Part shown: positions 19,330 through 28,315 of the stretch, one piece after another | Position numbering within the stretch: position 1 is the stretch's first letter | How the letters are laid out: each line of letters begins with the position of its first letter | DNA from: Vreelandella olivaria | Lineage (GTDB): Bacteria > Pseudomonadota > Gammaproteobacteria > Pseudomonadales > Halomonadaceae | DNA: 64,000 nt | Direction: 5' to 3' | Assembly: GCF_023507745.1 (NCBI RefSeq) | Contig: NZ_JALPZO010000065.1 | Location: forward strand, 1 to 64,000 | Program-made: the position numbers and the translations under genes | The notes under the pieces: generated by a model | Told to the model about the DNA's origin: nothing | What the model saw: only the letters and a program-made list of their open reading frames with translations | Database searches by the model: none

Positions 19330-20601
19330 ATGAAATCGCCCGTTTGGCACCCTTACGCCCACTTGAAAACCCAAGCCCCCGCGCCGAACGTTGTTGGCGG
19401 CAGCGGTGCATACTTTACCCTGGATAGCGGCGAGCACCTGTTGGATGCCACCTGTTCCTGGTGGTGCATGATTCATGGTTACAGTCACCCGCGCCTGATC
19501 GCCGCAATTCGCGAACAGGCAGGCAAACTGTGTCACGTGATGCTCGGCGGCCTCACCCACGAGCCCGCCGATCAGTTGGCCAGAGAACTGGTGCGCATCA
19601 CTCCCGCCGGGCTTAACCACGTGTTCTACTCCGATAGCGGCTCGGTAGGCATGGAAGTGGCGATGAAGATGGCACTGCAGTATCAGGCGCTGACCGGCCA
19701 TCCTGAAAAGAGCCGTATGCTCTCATTAATGAAGGCTTACCATGGTGACACTACTGGCTGCATGGCGGTGTGTGACCCGGAAGAGGGGATGCATAGCCTG
19801 TTCGCCAAACTATTACCGCAACACCATTTTGCCCCGGCCCCCAGTGCTCCCTACAACGCCACCCAGGCTCACGTTGACCACGACCTTAATGCCCTGCGTG
19901 GCGTACTTGAGCGCCACCACACTGAGATTGCCGCGCTATTGATGGAGCCGCTGCTGCAAGCCGCCGGTGGACTTAACATGACGTCTCCTGCCTATTTAAC
20001 CGGTGCGCGTGCGCTGTGCGATGAGTTCAATGTTCTGCTGGTGTTTGACGAAGTTGCCACCGGTTTTGGCCGGACTGGAACACTGTTTGCCGCTGACCAC
20101 GCGGGCGTTACGCCAGACATCATGGTGCTCTCCAAAGGATTGACCGGTGGCTATCTGGGCCATGCCGCCACCCTGGCCACAGATCGTGTGCACGATGCCT
20201 TTATCGGCGACAGCCCCCATCACGCCTTTATGCACGGGCCAACCTTTATGGGCAATCCACTCGCCTGCCGGGTGGCACTGGAAAGCCTAAGGGTGTTTGA
20301 AGAGGAGAATTATCTCAGCAAGATTGATGCCCTGAGCCACTCCCTTCGCCGTGAACTGCTGGAGGATGCTGCGCTTCGCGCTCACCCGGCAGTTGCCGAT
20401 ATACGGGTGCTGGGTGCAACTGCAGTCATTGAGGCACACTCTGCAACTACACTAGCAGGCGTGGGCACCTTTGCTCGTGAACGGGGGGTCTGGCTGCGCC
20501 CTATTGACCGTTGGCTTTACACCATGCCTGCTTACATCACTTCCGAGGCGGAAATAACACACATTACCAGCGTCATGAAAGCGTGGTTTTTAGAGCGATA
20601 G
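19330..20601 (+). CDS. bioA: Adenosylmethionine-8-amino-7-oxononanoate aminotransferase
   Basis: Class III PLP aminotransferase that uses SAM as amino donor to make 7,8-diaminononanoate. It is 423 residues with the BioA opening WHPYAHLKTQ, the WWCMIHGYSHP motif, the cofactor-binding VFDEVATGFGRTG and the Schiff-base Lys269 in VLSKGLTGGYL. Being last in the same transcript differs from enterobacteria, where bioA is divergent from bioBFCD. It converges on the sirtuin gene with only 3 bp between the stops. Confidence 0.97.
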   Translation: MKSPVWHPYAHLKTQAPAPNVVGGSGAYFTLDSGEHLLDATCSWWCMIHGYSHPRLIAAIREQAGKLCHVMLGGLTHEPADQLARELVRITPAGLNHVFYSDSGSVGMEVAMKMALQYQALTGHPEKSRMLSLMKAYHGDTTGCMAVCDPEEGMHSLFAKLLPQHHFAPAPSAPYNATQAHVDHDLNALRGVLERHHTEIAALLMEPLLQAAGGLNMTSPAYLTGARALCDEFNVLLVFDEVATGFGRTGTLFAADHAGVTPDIMVLSKGLTGGYLGHAATLATDRVHDAFIGDSPHHAFMHGPTFMGNPLACRVALESLRVFEEENYLSKIDALSHSLRRELLEDAALRAHPAVADIRVLGATAVIEAHSATTLAGVGTFARERGVWLRPIDRWLYTMPAYITSEAEITHITSVMKAWFLER

Positions 20602-20604
20602 TGA

Positions 20605-21318
20605 TCAAGGCAGGATCAAACTCCCCTGCTTAAGCCATTGGTTCACCAGGGCGGGAACACCCTCCCCTGCCGTGGTGTTGACAGCCAGCACCCCAGGGGG
20701 GGTAATGGCATCCGCATCCGGGTCAACCAAGGCGCAGTGGGTATCCAGCTCAATATACGAGAGGAGCGAAGCAGCCGGCATCACCGTTAGCGAGGTACCC
20801 ACTACCAGAAAAAAATCCGCCTGACTGGCAAGTTCGCAGGCCTCTTCAAATAGCGGCACGGCTTCGCCAAACCACACCACATCCGGACGCAGTTGGCTGC
20901 CTTTATCACATACATCACCCAACTCAATGCCACCTTTCACCAGCGGATAACGCAGGCGTGCGTCTACCGTGGAGCGTGCTTTTAAAATCTCACCGTGCAG
21001 GTGCAGCACATGGCGCGATCCCGCACGCTCGTGCAGATCATCAATGTTTTGCGTAATAATGCTTACCCTGAACCCATCCTGCTCCAGAGCAGCCAGCGCT
21101 TTATGGGCAGCATTGGGCTTGGCTTTACGGATTTGCTCCCGACGCATGTTATAGAAATCCAATACGCCCTGGGGGTTACGCCGCCAGGCTTCCGGGGTCG
21201 CCACATCCTCTACCGGATGGTTCTCCCACAATCCATCGCTGGCACGGAACGTTTTAATGCCGCTTTCTGCACTGATACCTGACCCGGTAAATACCACCAG
21301 ATGTGGGGGTAATGTCAT
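20605..21318 (-). CDS. Sir2-family NAD-dependent protein deacylase
   Basis: A 237-residue sirtuin of the CobB class III type. It has the NAD-binding GSGISAESGIKTFR (12-25), Tyr56 and Arg59 in FYNMRR (the pair that selects succinyl- and malonyl-lysine in CobB and SIRT5), the TQNIDDLH motif with Gln90, Asn91 and Asp93, and the catalytic His108 in LHLHGE. The small domain that normally holds four zinc cysteines contains only Cys137. It lies 33 bp downstream of aceK on the same strand. Identity as a sirtuin is certain; zinc-independence and substrate are inference. Confidence 0.92.
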   Translation of the reverse strand: MTLPPHLVVFTGSGISAESGIKTFRASDGLWENHPVEDVATPEAWRRNPQGVLDFYNMRREQIRKAKPNAAHKALAALEQDGFRVSIITQNIDDLHERAGSRHVLHLHGEILKARSTVDARLRYPLVKGGIELGDVCDKGSQLRPDVVWFGEAVPLFEEACELASQADFFLVVGTSLTVMPAASLLSYIELDTHCALVDPDADAITPPGVLAVNTTAGEGVPALVNQWLKQGSLILP

Positions 21319-21351
21319 AGTGTCCTCAACGATATCGCTCCTGATAGCGCC

Positions 21352-23118
21352 CTAATGTACCAGCTGCCCGACCGTTCCCGCGAACCGCTGCTTATTACGA
21401 TAAGGATAAACATCAATCACACGCCCATCCTCAATGGCCTGTTGCAGCCCTATCCAGTAGCCTGGATCGAATAGCTCGGGATGCTGCGCCATAAACAGGC
21501 TGCGTAATTCAGGGTTGGCAAACATAAACGGCCCAAACTCCTCGGGGAAGATATCGTTGGGCCCAATGGACAAACTGTCCCCTCCCCCAAGTTGGAAATC
21601 ATTGCTCTGGGATTTGGGGAGGTGTCGAAAACGGCACTCTGTGAGGTAGCATACCTCGTCGTAATCATAAAAAATCACCCGCCCCTGACGGGTGACGCCA
21701 AAGTTTTTCAGCAACATATCGCCGGGAAAAATATTCGCCGCTGCCATCTGCTTAATGGCATTACCATAGTCTTTCAGCACCATGACACGCTCTTCAGGGC
21801 TGCACGTTTCAAGATGGATATTGAGCGGGGTCATCATGCGCTCGGTATAGCAGTGCTTGATAATGACTTTATCCTCTTTCAGCAATACCGAAGAGGGCGC
21901 CACCTCCAGGAGGTGCTCCAGGCAGTCGGGCGCAAAATGATCCTGGCGCACGATGAAGTTGGAGAACTCCTGGGTGTCCGCCATACGCCCCACCCTGTCG
22001 TGGAGCTTCACCAACCGATACTTGTCGCGCACGATAGCGGGAGTGACCTCTTTGGCAGGGTCAAATTTATCTTTAATAACCTTAAACACGGTGCGAAAGC
22101 GGGGCAGCACAAATACCGCCATGACCATACCGCGCACCCCTGGAGCAATCACAAACCGATCTTCACGTTTGGCGACTTGTTGATTAAGCGCACGAAAGAA
22201 CTCGGTTTTACCATGCTTAAAAAAACCAATGGCGGCGTATAACTCGCCTGCGGGCTTATGGGGCATCAGTTGTGTTAAGTAGTTCACAAACTCCCCTGGC
22301 ACCGGCACATCCACCTGAAAGTAGGCCCGCGTGAAGGAAAAAATAATCGAGACCTCGTCAGTTTCGGTGAGCACCGTGTCCAAGTGCAGACAGGGGTCGC
22401 CTCCCTGCTGCTCACCAAATCCCTTTCCATGCAGCACCGGTAATACCAGAGGCACCTGCTCGCCGCCACCCAAAATGCGGCCCACCAGATAGGCACCTTT
22501 ATTGCGGTAGAACACGCTTTTCAACAGTTCTATCTGCGTATCATGCGCCTGCACGATAGCCGCTGACAGTTGGGTTGCCAGCAGGCTGGCGCCCAGCTCA
22601 CTATCACGCTTGAGGTCGGCAAAAGGGTTATCAAACGGCGCTTCCTGCAACGCCCAGGCCAGCGTACCCGCCCAATCGCCCTTCACTGCCTTGCGGCGGC
22701 ACAGTTCAATACCAGAGTGATGAGCAGCATCCGCTCGGGAGCTGTAGACAAACATCCAGTCGTTGCGGATATGCCGGTGGTGAAAAACCGAGCAGAACAG
22801 CGAGTTGAAGTAGGTTTCCGCCAGTTCATAATCCAGCCGCTGGCTGATCATTTCAGCATAGTGTTTCCGCGCTTCCCGCCAGGTCTCGCAGTTCGCCAGC
22901 ACGTCATGGCTAAAGGTGCGCTGCAAACGGTCCAATGTATCCGCCACCTTCTCGCCATAAAGTTTGATACGCACAACCGATGCCTGCTGAGCCTCCCGCC
23001 ATGCGGCGTCACGAAAGCGTCGGCTGGCATCGAACGTAATCTGTTTAAAGCGCGCCCGGTACTCGTCGAATCCATGCAGGATCGTGGCCGCAATGCGATA
23101 CGCTGGCGAGTGTTTCAT
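21352..23118 (-). CDS. aceK: Isocitrate dehydrogenase kinase/phosphatase
   Basis: Bifunctional enzyme that phosphorylates and dephosphorylates isocitrate dehydrogenase, controlling flow between the TCA cycle and the glyoxylate bypass. Starting at the ATG at 23118 (MKHSPAYRIAATILHGFDEY), which aligns with the E. coli N-terminus, it has 588 residues (E. coli 578). The frame is open to 23172. Family blocks such as RNDWMFVYSSRADAAHHSG, RTLAWALQ-like segments and the kinase-like FYDYDEVCYLTECRFR are intact. It is not next to aceBA here; instead the sirtuin gene follows 33 bp downstream. Confidence 0.95.
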   Translation of the reverse strand: MKHSPAYRIAATILHGFDEYRARFKQITFDASRRFRDAAWREAQQASVVRIKLYGEKVADTLDRLQRTFSHDVLANCETWREARKHYAEMISQRLDYELAETYFNSLFCSVFHHRHIRNDWMFVYSSRADAAHHSGIELCRRKAVKGDWAGTLAWALQEAPFDNPFADLKRDSELGASLLATQLSAAIVQAHDTQIELLKSVFYRNKGAYLVGRILGGGEQVPLVLPVLHGKGFGEQQGGDPCLHLDTVLTETDEVSIIFSFTRAYFQVDVPVPGEFVNYLTQLMPHKPAGELYAAIGFFKHGKTEFFRALNQQVAKREDRFVIAPGVRGMVMAVFVLPRFRTVFKVIKDKFDPAKEVTPAIVRDKYRLVKLHDRVGRMADTQEFSNFIVRQDHFAPDCLEHLLEVAPSSVLLKEDKVIIKHCYTERMMTPLNIHLETCSPEERVMVLKDYGNAIKQMAAANIFPGDMLLKNFGVTRQGRVIFYDYDEVCYLTECRFRHLPKSQSNDFQLGGGDSLSIGPNDIFPEEFGPFMFANPELRSLFMAQHPELFDPGYWIGLQQAIEDGRVIDVYPYRNKQRFAGTVGQLVH

Positions 23119-23262
23119 GGCGCGATACTCTTCGTTGGAGGTGTCTGCAGTAAGCCTTACCGAACAGTACACTACATACGAGACGACCTTAGTGGAGAGA
23201 AGTCACCAAAACGCCCCTGGCGGTATAGCACCAGAGGCGTACGTGGTTGGCTATTACAGCAG

Positions 23263-24696
23263 CTAGCCCTTGATAGCTACCGGGACAAGTTCAGCCTCAT
23301 CCAGCTCTTCAGGAGTTGTGATGACCAGCGCAAACTCCTCCTCGGCGGTTTTCGCCACCAGCTTGTTTTTGCTGTACAGGAAGTAGTACGCCGCACCGGC
23401 AATAAACAACATAATGGTGTAGTTAAACGCACGGGGGTCGAACGCATAAACCCCGGTGAGTGCTACCAGTGCCAGCACCAGGGCAATACTGGAGGTAACG
23501 ATACCCCCTGGCGTTTTATAGGGGCGCGGTAAGTCCGGGCGCTTCAAACGTAGCATGATGTGGCTAAATGCCATCAACGCGTAGGAGAGTGTGGCACCCA
23601 CTACCGCCATGCCAAGTATCAGGTCGCCTTCACCACTTAACGACACTAAAAAACCAAACACACCCGGTACGACCAGTGCCAGGTAGGGCACCTTGCGTTC
23701 GCTGGTGAGTGACAGTTGTTTTGGCAGGTAACCTGCCCGGGAAAGTGCAAACACTAAACGGCTATAGCCGTAGATAATAGAGAAGAAAGAGGCAATCAGC
23801 CCTACCAGCCCCAGTACATTCACCAGTGTTGCCAACGTTGGATTACCGGCCACGTTAAGCGCATCCACCAGCGGCACACCGCTCTGCCCAATCATTTCAG
23901 CGCCCGCCGCACCGGCCAGCAGTACCACCACCAGGAGTGCAGTGAATAATAGAAACAGCATGGCAGCAATAATGCCTTTGGGCATATCCCGTGCCGGGTC
24001 TTTGGACTCTTCGGCCGCCAGCGGCACACCCTCCACCGCCAGAAACAGCCACATGCCAAACGGCAGCGCTGCCCAGATACCGTACCAGCCATAGGGCATA
24101 AACGTGCTTGCGCCAGCCGCATCGGTGGGCGCGATATCAAATAAATTAGCCGAATCAAAATCACCAATCAGTGCGACAGCAGTTGCCAGAATCGCAAATA
24201 CCGCGAGACCACTGATCACCATCATCACCTTGAGAGCTTCCCCCACCCCTGCCAGATGAATGCCAATAAAAACAGCGTAGAACAGCAGATAAACCAGCGG
24301 TCCGTTAATTCCCAGCAACGCTTCCACCGCTGAGCCAATAAAAATCACGATGGCAGCAGGTGCAAGCGCATATTCAATCAGTACCGCCAGCCCGGTCAGA
24401 TACCCTCCCGTAGGCCCTATCGCCTGGCGGGCAAAGCTATAACCTCCCCCCGCGGCAGGAATAGCTGCCGACATTTCCGCCAGCGAAAGCACCAGCGCAA
24501 AGTACATCACCGCCATTAGGCAGGCGGCAATAACAAACCCGCCCCAGCCCGCTTCGGCGATACCAAAGTTCCAGCCGGCAAAATCACCGGAAATCACGTA
24601 AGAAACCCCAAGCCCCGCCAACAGCATCCAGCCAGCAGTGCCCTTACGCAGCTGGCGCTTGGCCAGGTACGCTTGATCAACAGAAGGTTGTGTCAT
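23263..24696 (-). CDS. eat: Probable ethanolamine permease (APC family)
   Basis: A 477-residue inner-membrane transporter with about twelve hydrophobic helices and the APC fingerprint GVSYVISGDFAGWNFG followed by EMSAAIPAAGGGYSFARQAIGP. This early region resembles the ethanolamine permease subfamily, and the position directly behind eutBC supports ethanolamine as substrate. Start ATG 24696 has AAAAGGG eight bases upstream; the frame is open to 24729. The gap to eutC is 175 bp and contains a 13-bp direct repeat (24771-24783 and 24785-24797) but no clear terminator. Confidence 0.88.
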   Translation of the reverse strand: MTQPSVDQAYLAKRQLRKGTAGWMLLAGLGVSYVISGDFAGWNFGIAEAGWGGFVIAACLMAVMYFALVLSLAEMSAAIPAAGGGYSFARQAIGPTGGYLTGLAVLIEYALAPAAIVIFIGSAVEALLGINGPLVYLLFYAVFIGIHLAGVGEALKVMMVISGLAVFAILATAVALIGDFDSANLFDIAPTDAAGASTFMPYGWYGIWAALPFGMWLFLAVEGVPLAAEESKDPARDMPKGIIAAMLFLLFTALLVVVLLAGAAGAEMIGQSGVPLVDALNVAGNPTLATLVNVLGLVGLIASFFSIIYGYSRLVFALSRAGYLPKQLSLTSERKVPYLALVVPGVFGFLVSLSGEGDLILGMAVVGATLSYALMAFSHIMLRLKRPDLPRPYKTPGGIVTSSIALVLALVALTGVYAFDPRAFNYTIMLFIAGAAYYFLYSKNKLVAKTAEEEFALVITTPEELDEAELVPVAIKG

Positions 24697-24871
24697 CGTC
24701 TTGCCCTTTTCAGTGAGGAACTCAATCAACGTCAGCGGCGTGCTGAATAGCGGTGCAGATCCTCTGTTGTTCTTTGGTCATTGCTCTTTGGTCATTGTTG
24801 TATGCCCGTTGTTGTCAAAACACCGTGCCAGGGTGTTGCGGTATGAACCGCCGTATTGGTTAAAGTGTTGG

Positions 24872-25735
24872 TTAATCAGCCACCAGAAAGTTACGCGTAG
24901 AGCCACTCCCACCAGACTCCCCTTCCAGGACGCTATCCTCGCTACGATCTTTCAGTTGAACCCCCGACAACCTGCGCTGGCGAGCCTCTTTTAATAGCAG
25001 CATCAGCCGCCGGGCGGCCTCTTCTGATGACAGCCCTGCCGGGCGTACATTGGAAATACAGTTGCGACGGTCATCTTTTAAGCCCGGTTCAGGCGCCCAG
25101 GTCATATACAGTCCCAGGCTGTCCGGGGAACTCAGCCCAGGTCGCTCGCCTATCATTACCAGCACTGCATCGGCGTTCAGCAAGTCACCCACTTCATCGC
25201 CAACCGCAACCCGGCCCTGCTCCACAATGGTGAGTGGAGCAAGTCGCCACACGTCTTCACTGTCTGACTGATCCTGTTGAATGGCGTGGTAAAGCGCGGC
25301 AAGGAAAGGTGCACTGTTCTGTTGTACGGCACGGGCTGACAACCCATCTACAATGACAACAGCCAAATCAAAACGCTGGCCATCCATAGCTGCTGTCTGA
25401 AGCCGCGCTCTGGAATCATCATTCAGGCGGCGCCCATAGTCGGGGCGTTGCAGGTACATAGCACGATCCAGGGCATGGCTGTGCAAACGCAGGGGCGGGA
25501 CGGTAAGGCTAAGCGTGTTGGTTAACTGACTGGCTAATGCATCGCTATCAAGTGGGCAGTGCACCGCATCCTGGGCCTGGGCATGGGCCAGTTGAAAAGC
25601 AAGCAACTGCCTGGTGGGCAGGCTAACGCCTGCCCGCCCCAGCCCAATCCGGGCATCGGTAAACGCCTGTAGCCGCTCCCAGGGGTTCTCTACCACAAAC
25701 GGGACTTGCGCTTCATTTGCACCAGTATCAGGCAT
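24872..25735 (-). CDS. eutC: Ethanolamine ammonia-lyase small subunit
   Basis: Light chain of the adenosylcobalamin-dependent lyase that splits ethanolamine to acetaldehyde and ammonia. From the ATG at 25735 there are 287 residues (E. coli 295). Family blocks seen are FTDARIGLGRAGVSLPT near the N-terminus, VVIVDGLSARAVQQ and the ERPGLSSPDSLGLYMTW stretch. The start overlaps the eutB end by 8 bp with AGAGGGGG upstream, so the two subunits are translationally coupled. Confidence 0.96.
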   Translation of the reverse strand: MPDTGANEAQVPFVVENPWERLQAFTDARIGLGRAGVSLPTRQLLAFQLAHAQAQDAVHCPLDSDALASQLTNTLSLTVPPLRLHSHALDRAMYLQRPDYGRRLNDDSRARLQTAAMDGQRFDLAVVIVDGLSARAVQQNSAPFLAALYHAIQQDQSDSEDVWRLAPLTIVEQGRVAVGDEVGDLLNADAVLVMIGERPGLSSPDSLGLYMTWAPEPGLKDDRRNCISNVRPAGLSSEEAARRLMLLLKEARQRRLSGVQLKDRSEDSVLEGESGGSGSTRNFLVAD

Positions 25736-27143
25736 CCCGGGAGCCCCCTCTGGGCAGATGGCGCAGGCTGTTGGCAAACGCAGCGGGAAGCTGGTCGTTA
25801 AGCTGGCAGGCACCCACATCCTGAAAAATCTGCACCTGCTCAAGCCACCTCTCAAACTCTGGCGCCGCTTTCAGGCCAAGCACTCGCCGGGCATACAGCG
25901 CATCGTGAAAAGAGGTGGTTTGATAGTTGAGCATGATGTCGTCAGAGCCGGGAATACCCATCACGAAGTTGCATCCAGCAACCCCCAGCAGGGTAAGCAG
26001 ATTATCCATATCGTTCTGATCGGCTTCTGCGTGATTGGTGTAGCACACGTCACAGCCCATGGGCACACCCAGCAGCTTGCCGCAGAAGTGATCCTCCAGC
26101 CCCGCACGAATGATCTCTTTACCGTCGTACAAATATTCAGGGCCGATAAACCCCACCACTGTGTTAACCAGCAAAGGAGAAAACTTGCGTGCCACGGCAT
26201 AAGCACGGGCTTCACAGGTTTGCTGGTCAAGGCCGTGGTGAGCATCCGCAGACAACGAACTGCCCTGGCCGGTTTCGAAATACATCACGTTGCGGCCTAC
26301 AGTGCCACGATTGAGCGTTTGTGCAGCAGCTTCCGCCTCAGCCAGAATACTTAAATCGAACCCAAAACTACGGTTGGTGGCTTCCGTACCGCCGATGGAT
26401 TGAAACACCAGGTCCACCGGTGCCCCTTTCTCTATCGCTTCCAGGGTATTGGTCACGTGAGTCAGTACGCAGGACTGGGTGGGAATCTGATATTTCTGAA
26501 TCACGTCGTCCATCAGCCGCATTAATTTAATGCTTTGGGCGACGTTATCCGTGGCAGGATTAATACCAATCACTGCATCTCCGCTGCCATATAGCAAACC
26601 ATCCAAAATACTGGCGGCAATACCGGTAACATCGTCGGTAGGATGATTGGGCTGCAAACGCGTAGACATTCTGCCCGACAAACCAATGGTATTACGGAAG
26701 GCCGTCGTCACCTGACACTTCCTGGCAACCAGTATCAGATCCTGGTTGCGCATTAGCTTACTGACAGCAGCCGCCATTTCAGGGGTAATTCCATCCCGTG
26801 CGGCGGCCAGCGCCTCGCTGGTGGCATGGTCAGAAAGCAGCCAATTACGGAAGTCGCCGACGGTTAAGTGTTTCAGCGGAGCAAAGGCACGGGCATCATG
26901 TTCATCGATAATCAGCCGGGTTATTTCATCCTGCTCATAGGGAATCAGCGCCTCATTCAAAAACGTGCTGAGCGGTAACTCCGCCAGTACCATCTGGGCC
27001 ACCACACGCTCTTCTGCCGTGTCGGCAATGACACCGGCCAAACGATCACCGGAACGGGCAGGCGTGGCTTTCGCCATCAATTCCGCCAAGCCTTCAAAGC
27101 GGTAACGACGGCTACCCACCGTGGTGTGATAGGTCTGCGCCAT
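25728..27143 (-). CDS. eutB: Ethanolamine ammonia-lyase large subunit
   Basis: Heavy, substrate-binding chain of ethanolamine ammonia-lyase. Starting at 27143 (MAQTYHTTVGSRRYRFEGLAELMAKA, with AAGGAA upstream) it has 471 residues; the E. coli chain has 453. Conserved stretches include TRLQPNHPTDD, the YFETGQGSSLSADAHHG region and MGCDVCYTNHAEADQND. No eutA reactivating factor or microcompartment shell gene is nearby, so this is the short eut type acting in the cytosol. The divergent AraC-type gene is the likely regulator. Confidence 0.97.
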   Translation of the reverse strand: MAQTYHTTVGSRRYRFEGLAELMAKATPARSGDRLAGVIADTAEERVVAQMVLAELPLSTFLNEALIPYEQDEITRLIIDEHDARAFAPLKHLTVGDFRNWLLSDHATSEALAAARDGITPEMAAAVSKLMRNQDLILVARKCQVTTAFRNTIGLSGRMSTRLQPNHPTDDVTGIAASILDGLLYGSGDAVIGINPATDNVAQSIKLMRLMDDVIQKYQIPTQSCVLTHVTNTLEAIEKGAPVDLVFQSIGGTEATNRSFGFDLSILAEAEAAAQTLNRGTVGRNVMYFETGQGSSLSADAHHGLDQQTCEARAYAVARKFSPLLVNTVVGFIGPEYLYDGKEIIRAGLEDHFCGKLLGVPMGCDVCYTNHAEADQNDMDNLLTLLGVAGCNFVMGIPGSDDIMLNYQTTSFHDALYARRVLGLKAAPEFERWLEQVQIFQDVGACQLNDQLPAAFANSLRHLPRGGSRDA

Positions 27144-27252
27144 GGGCTTTCCTTTTATTACCTGTTCACTGTTCATCGGCACGGTATGTGCATGGAGGAA
27201 CAAAATTTGCTTGTTTTCACAATAGCGCTATCACTTAACGGGGGGTATCAAG

Positions 27253-27280
27253 TTTTGGCAAACCTGATTAATCGCCAAAA
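27253..27280. promoter_or_regulatory. Inverted repeat in the eutB / AraC-regulator divergent promoter
   Basis: TTTTGGC and GCCAAAA arms of 7 bp separated by 14 bases, between divergently transcribed eutB and its presumed regulator gene. AraC-family proteins often use direct repeats, so assignment to this regulator is tentative. Confidence 0.4.
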
Positions 27281-27355
27281 AATACAGTGAATACAATAAA
27301 TTAAAAAACACAACGGGGCACAGTCGTACTGCCACTACCCCCCCAGGAGTTTCCT

Positions 27356-28315
27356 ATGACCTTGATGAGCCCAAGCGGCGCACCAAAAAAGTGCACACAA
27401 GAGGCATTTGATGCTGATGAACACGCTCAAAACCTAACCCGCTGGCAGCAGCAGTACGACCAGCTAAGTGCTGGCCGCTTTTATGGACGACTGGATGAAA
27501 TAGAGCTGCCTGACATGCAGGTCTTCAAAGAACATACGGGGCAGGCGCTGCGCCAAGACTGCCGGGTATGGCCCGACTCCCTGTGGCTGGGTATCCCCAC
27601 ACAGCCGCTGAGGGCGAAGATCAATGGTCAAACGCTGGACGAACAAGAGGTGATGTGTCGGCCCGGTGGCCATGACTTCGAGCTGGTAACACCGGAGGTG
27701 TTCGATATTTATGGCCTGGTGATCTGCCTACCGGCTTTACAGGCTGCCGCCCAGCGTCAGGGCTTACAACTGGATGAGGAGTGGTGCGGTTCTCCACGGC
27801 GACGGGCAGACCACGCAACCCTGAACGCGATGTCATTCTTACTGGAGAGACTGCTTACCAGCCAGCAAGGTGCCATTGCCGAAAAACTGCATCAGGATAT
27901 TCTGCTGATGGGCTTGCTTGAACTGCTTAACGCCAAGCAACCCAACAGGGAACAACTACCGCCCAGCTATGCCCACCGTAAAGAAGTGGTGGATCGGGTA
28001 AAGCGCTATGTGGATGAGCATCTTGACGGGCCAGTGACCATGGAGGAGCTTTGTGAGCTTACTCATGTGAGCAGACGTACACTACAGTACAGCTTCACCA
28101 CCATTTTAGGCATTAGCCCCCTACAGTTTCTGCGTCTCACACGGCTTAACCGAGTGCGCCGCGCCCTGCGTACCGCTGAACCACCCCAAACGGTCACCGA
28201 TATTGCAACGTACTGGGGCTTTTGGCATTTAGGACAATTTGCCCATGATTACAAGCAGCAGTTTGGTGAATGCCCATCACAAACACTGCATCGGCCTGCC
28301 AGCATCACTATATAA
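27356..28315 (+). CDS. AraC-family regulator, probable activator of the ethanolamine genes (EutR-like)
   Basis: A 319-residue protein with a variable N-terminal sensing half and a C-terminal AraC DNA-binding domain (about 222-315). The latter has two helix-turn-helix units: TMEELCELTHVSRRTLQYSF and TVTDIATYWGFWHLGQFAHDYKQQFG. AGGAG lies before the ATG. EutR of enterobacteria senses ethanolamine with B12; the divergent placement against eutBC suggests the same logic here, but ligand binding cannot be seen. The 3' end overlaps the convergent c-di-GMP gene by 8 bp. Confidence 0.88.
   Translation: MTLMSPSGAPKKCTQEAFDADEHAQNLTRWQQQYDQLSAGRFYGRLDEIELPDMQVFKEHTGQALRQDCRVWPDSLWLGIPTQPLRAKINGQTLDEQEVMCRPGGHDFELVTPEVFDIYGLVICLPALQAAAQRQGLQLDEEWCGSPRRRADHATLNAMSFLLERLLTSQQGAIAEKLHQDILLMGLLELLNAKQPNREQLPPSYAHRKEVVDRVKRYVDEHLDGPVTMEELCELTHVSRRTLQYSFTTILGISPLQFLRLTRLNRVRRALRTAEPPQTVTDIATYWGFWHLGQFAHDYKQQFGECPSQTLHRPASITI

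Noticed and set aside
22570..23532. 320-codon open frame on the plus strand opposite aceK
   Set aside because: It is antisense to a clearly coding aceK gene, has no recognisable motif and no convincing ribosome site.
24771..24797. 13-bp tandem direct repeat between eutC and the permease, considered as a regulatory array
   Set aside because: It has only two copies and no match to a known site; probably simple slippage.
25614..26354. 246-codon open frame opposite eutC and eutB
   Set aside because: It is a shadow of two well-supported genes and its composition is not protein-like.
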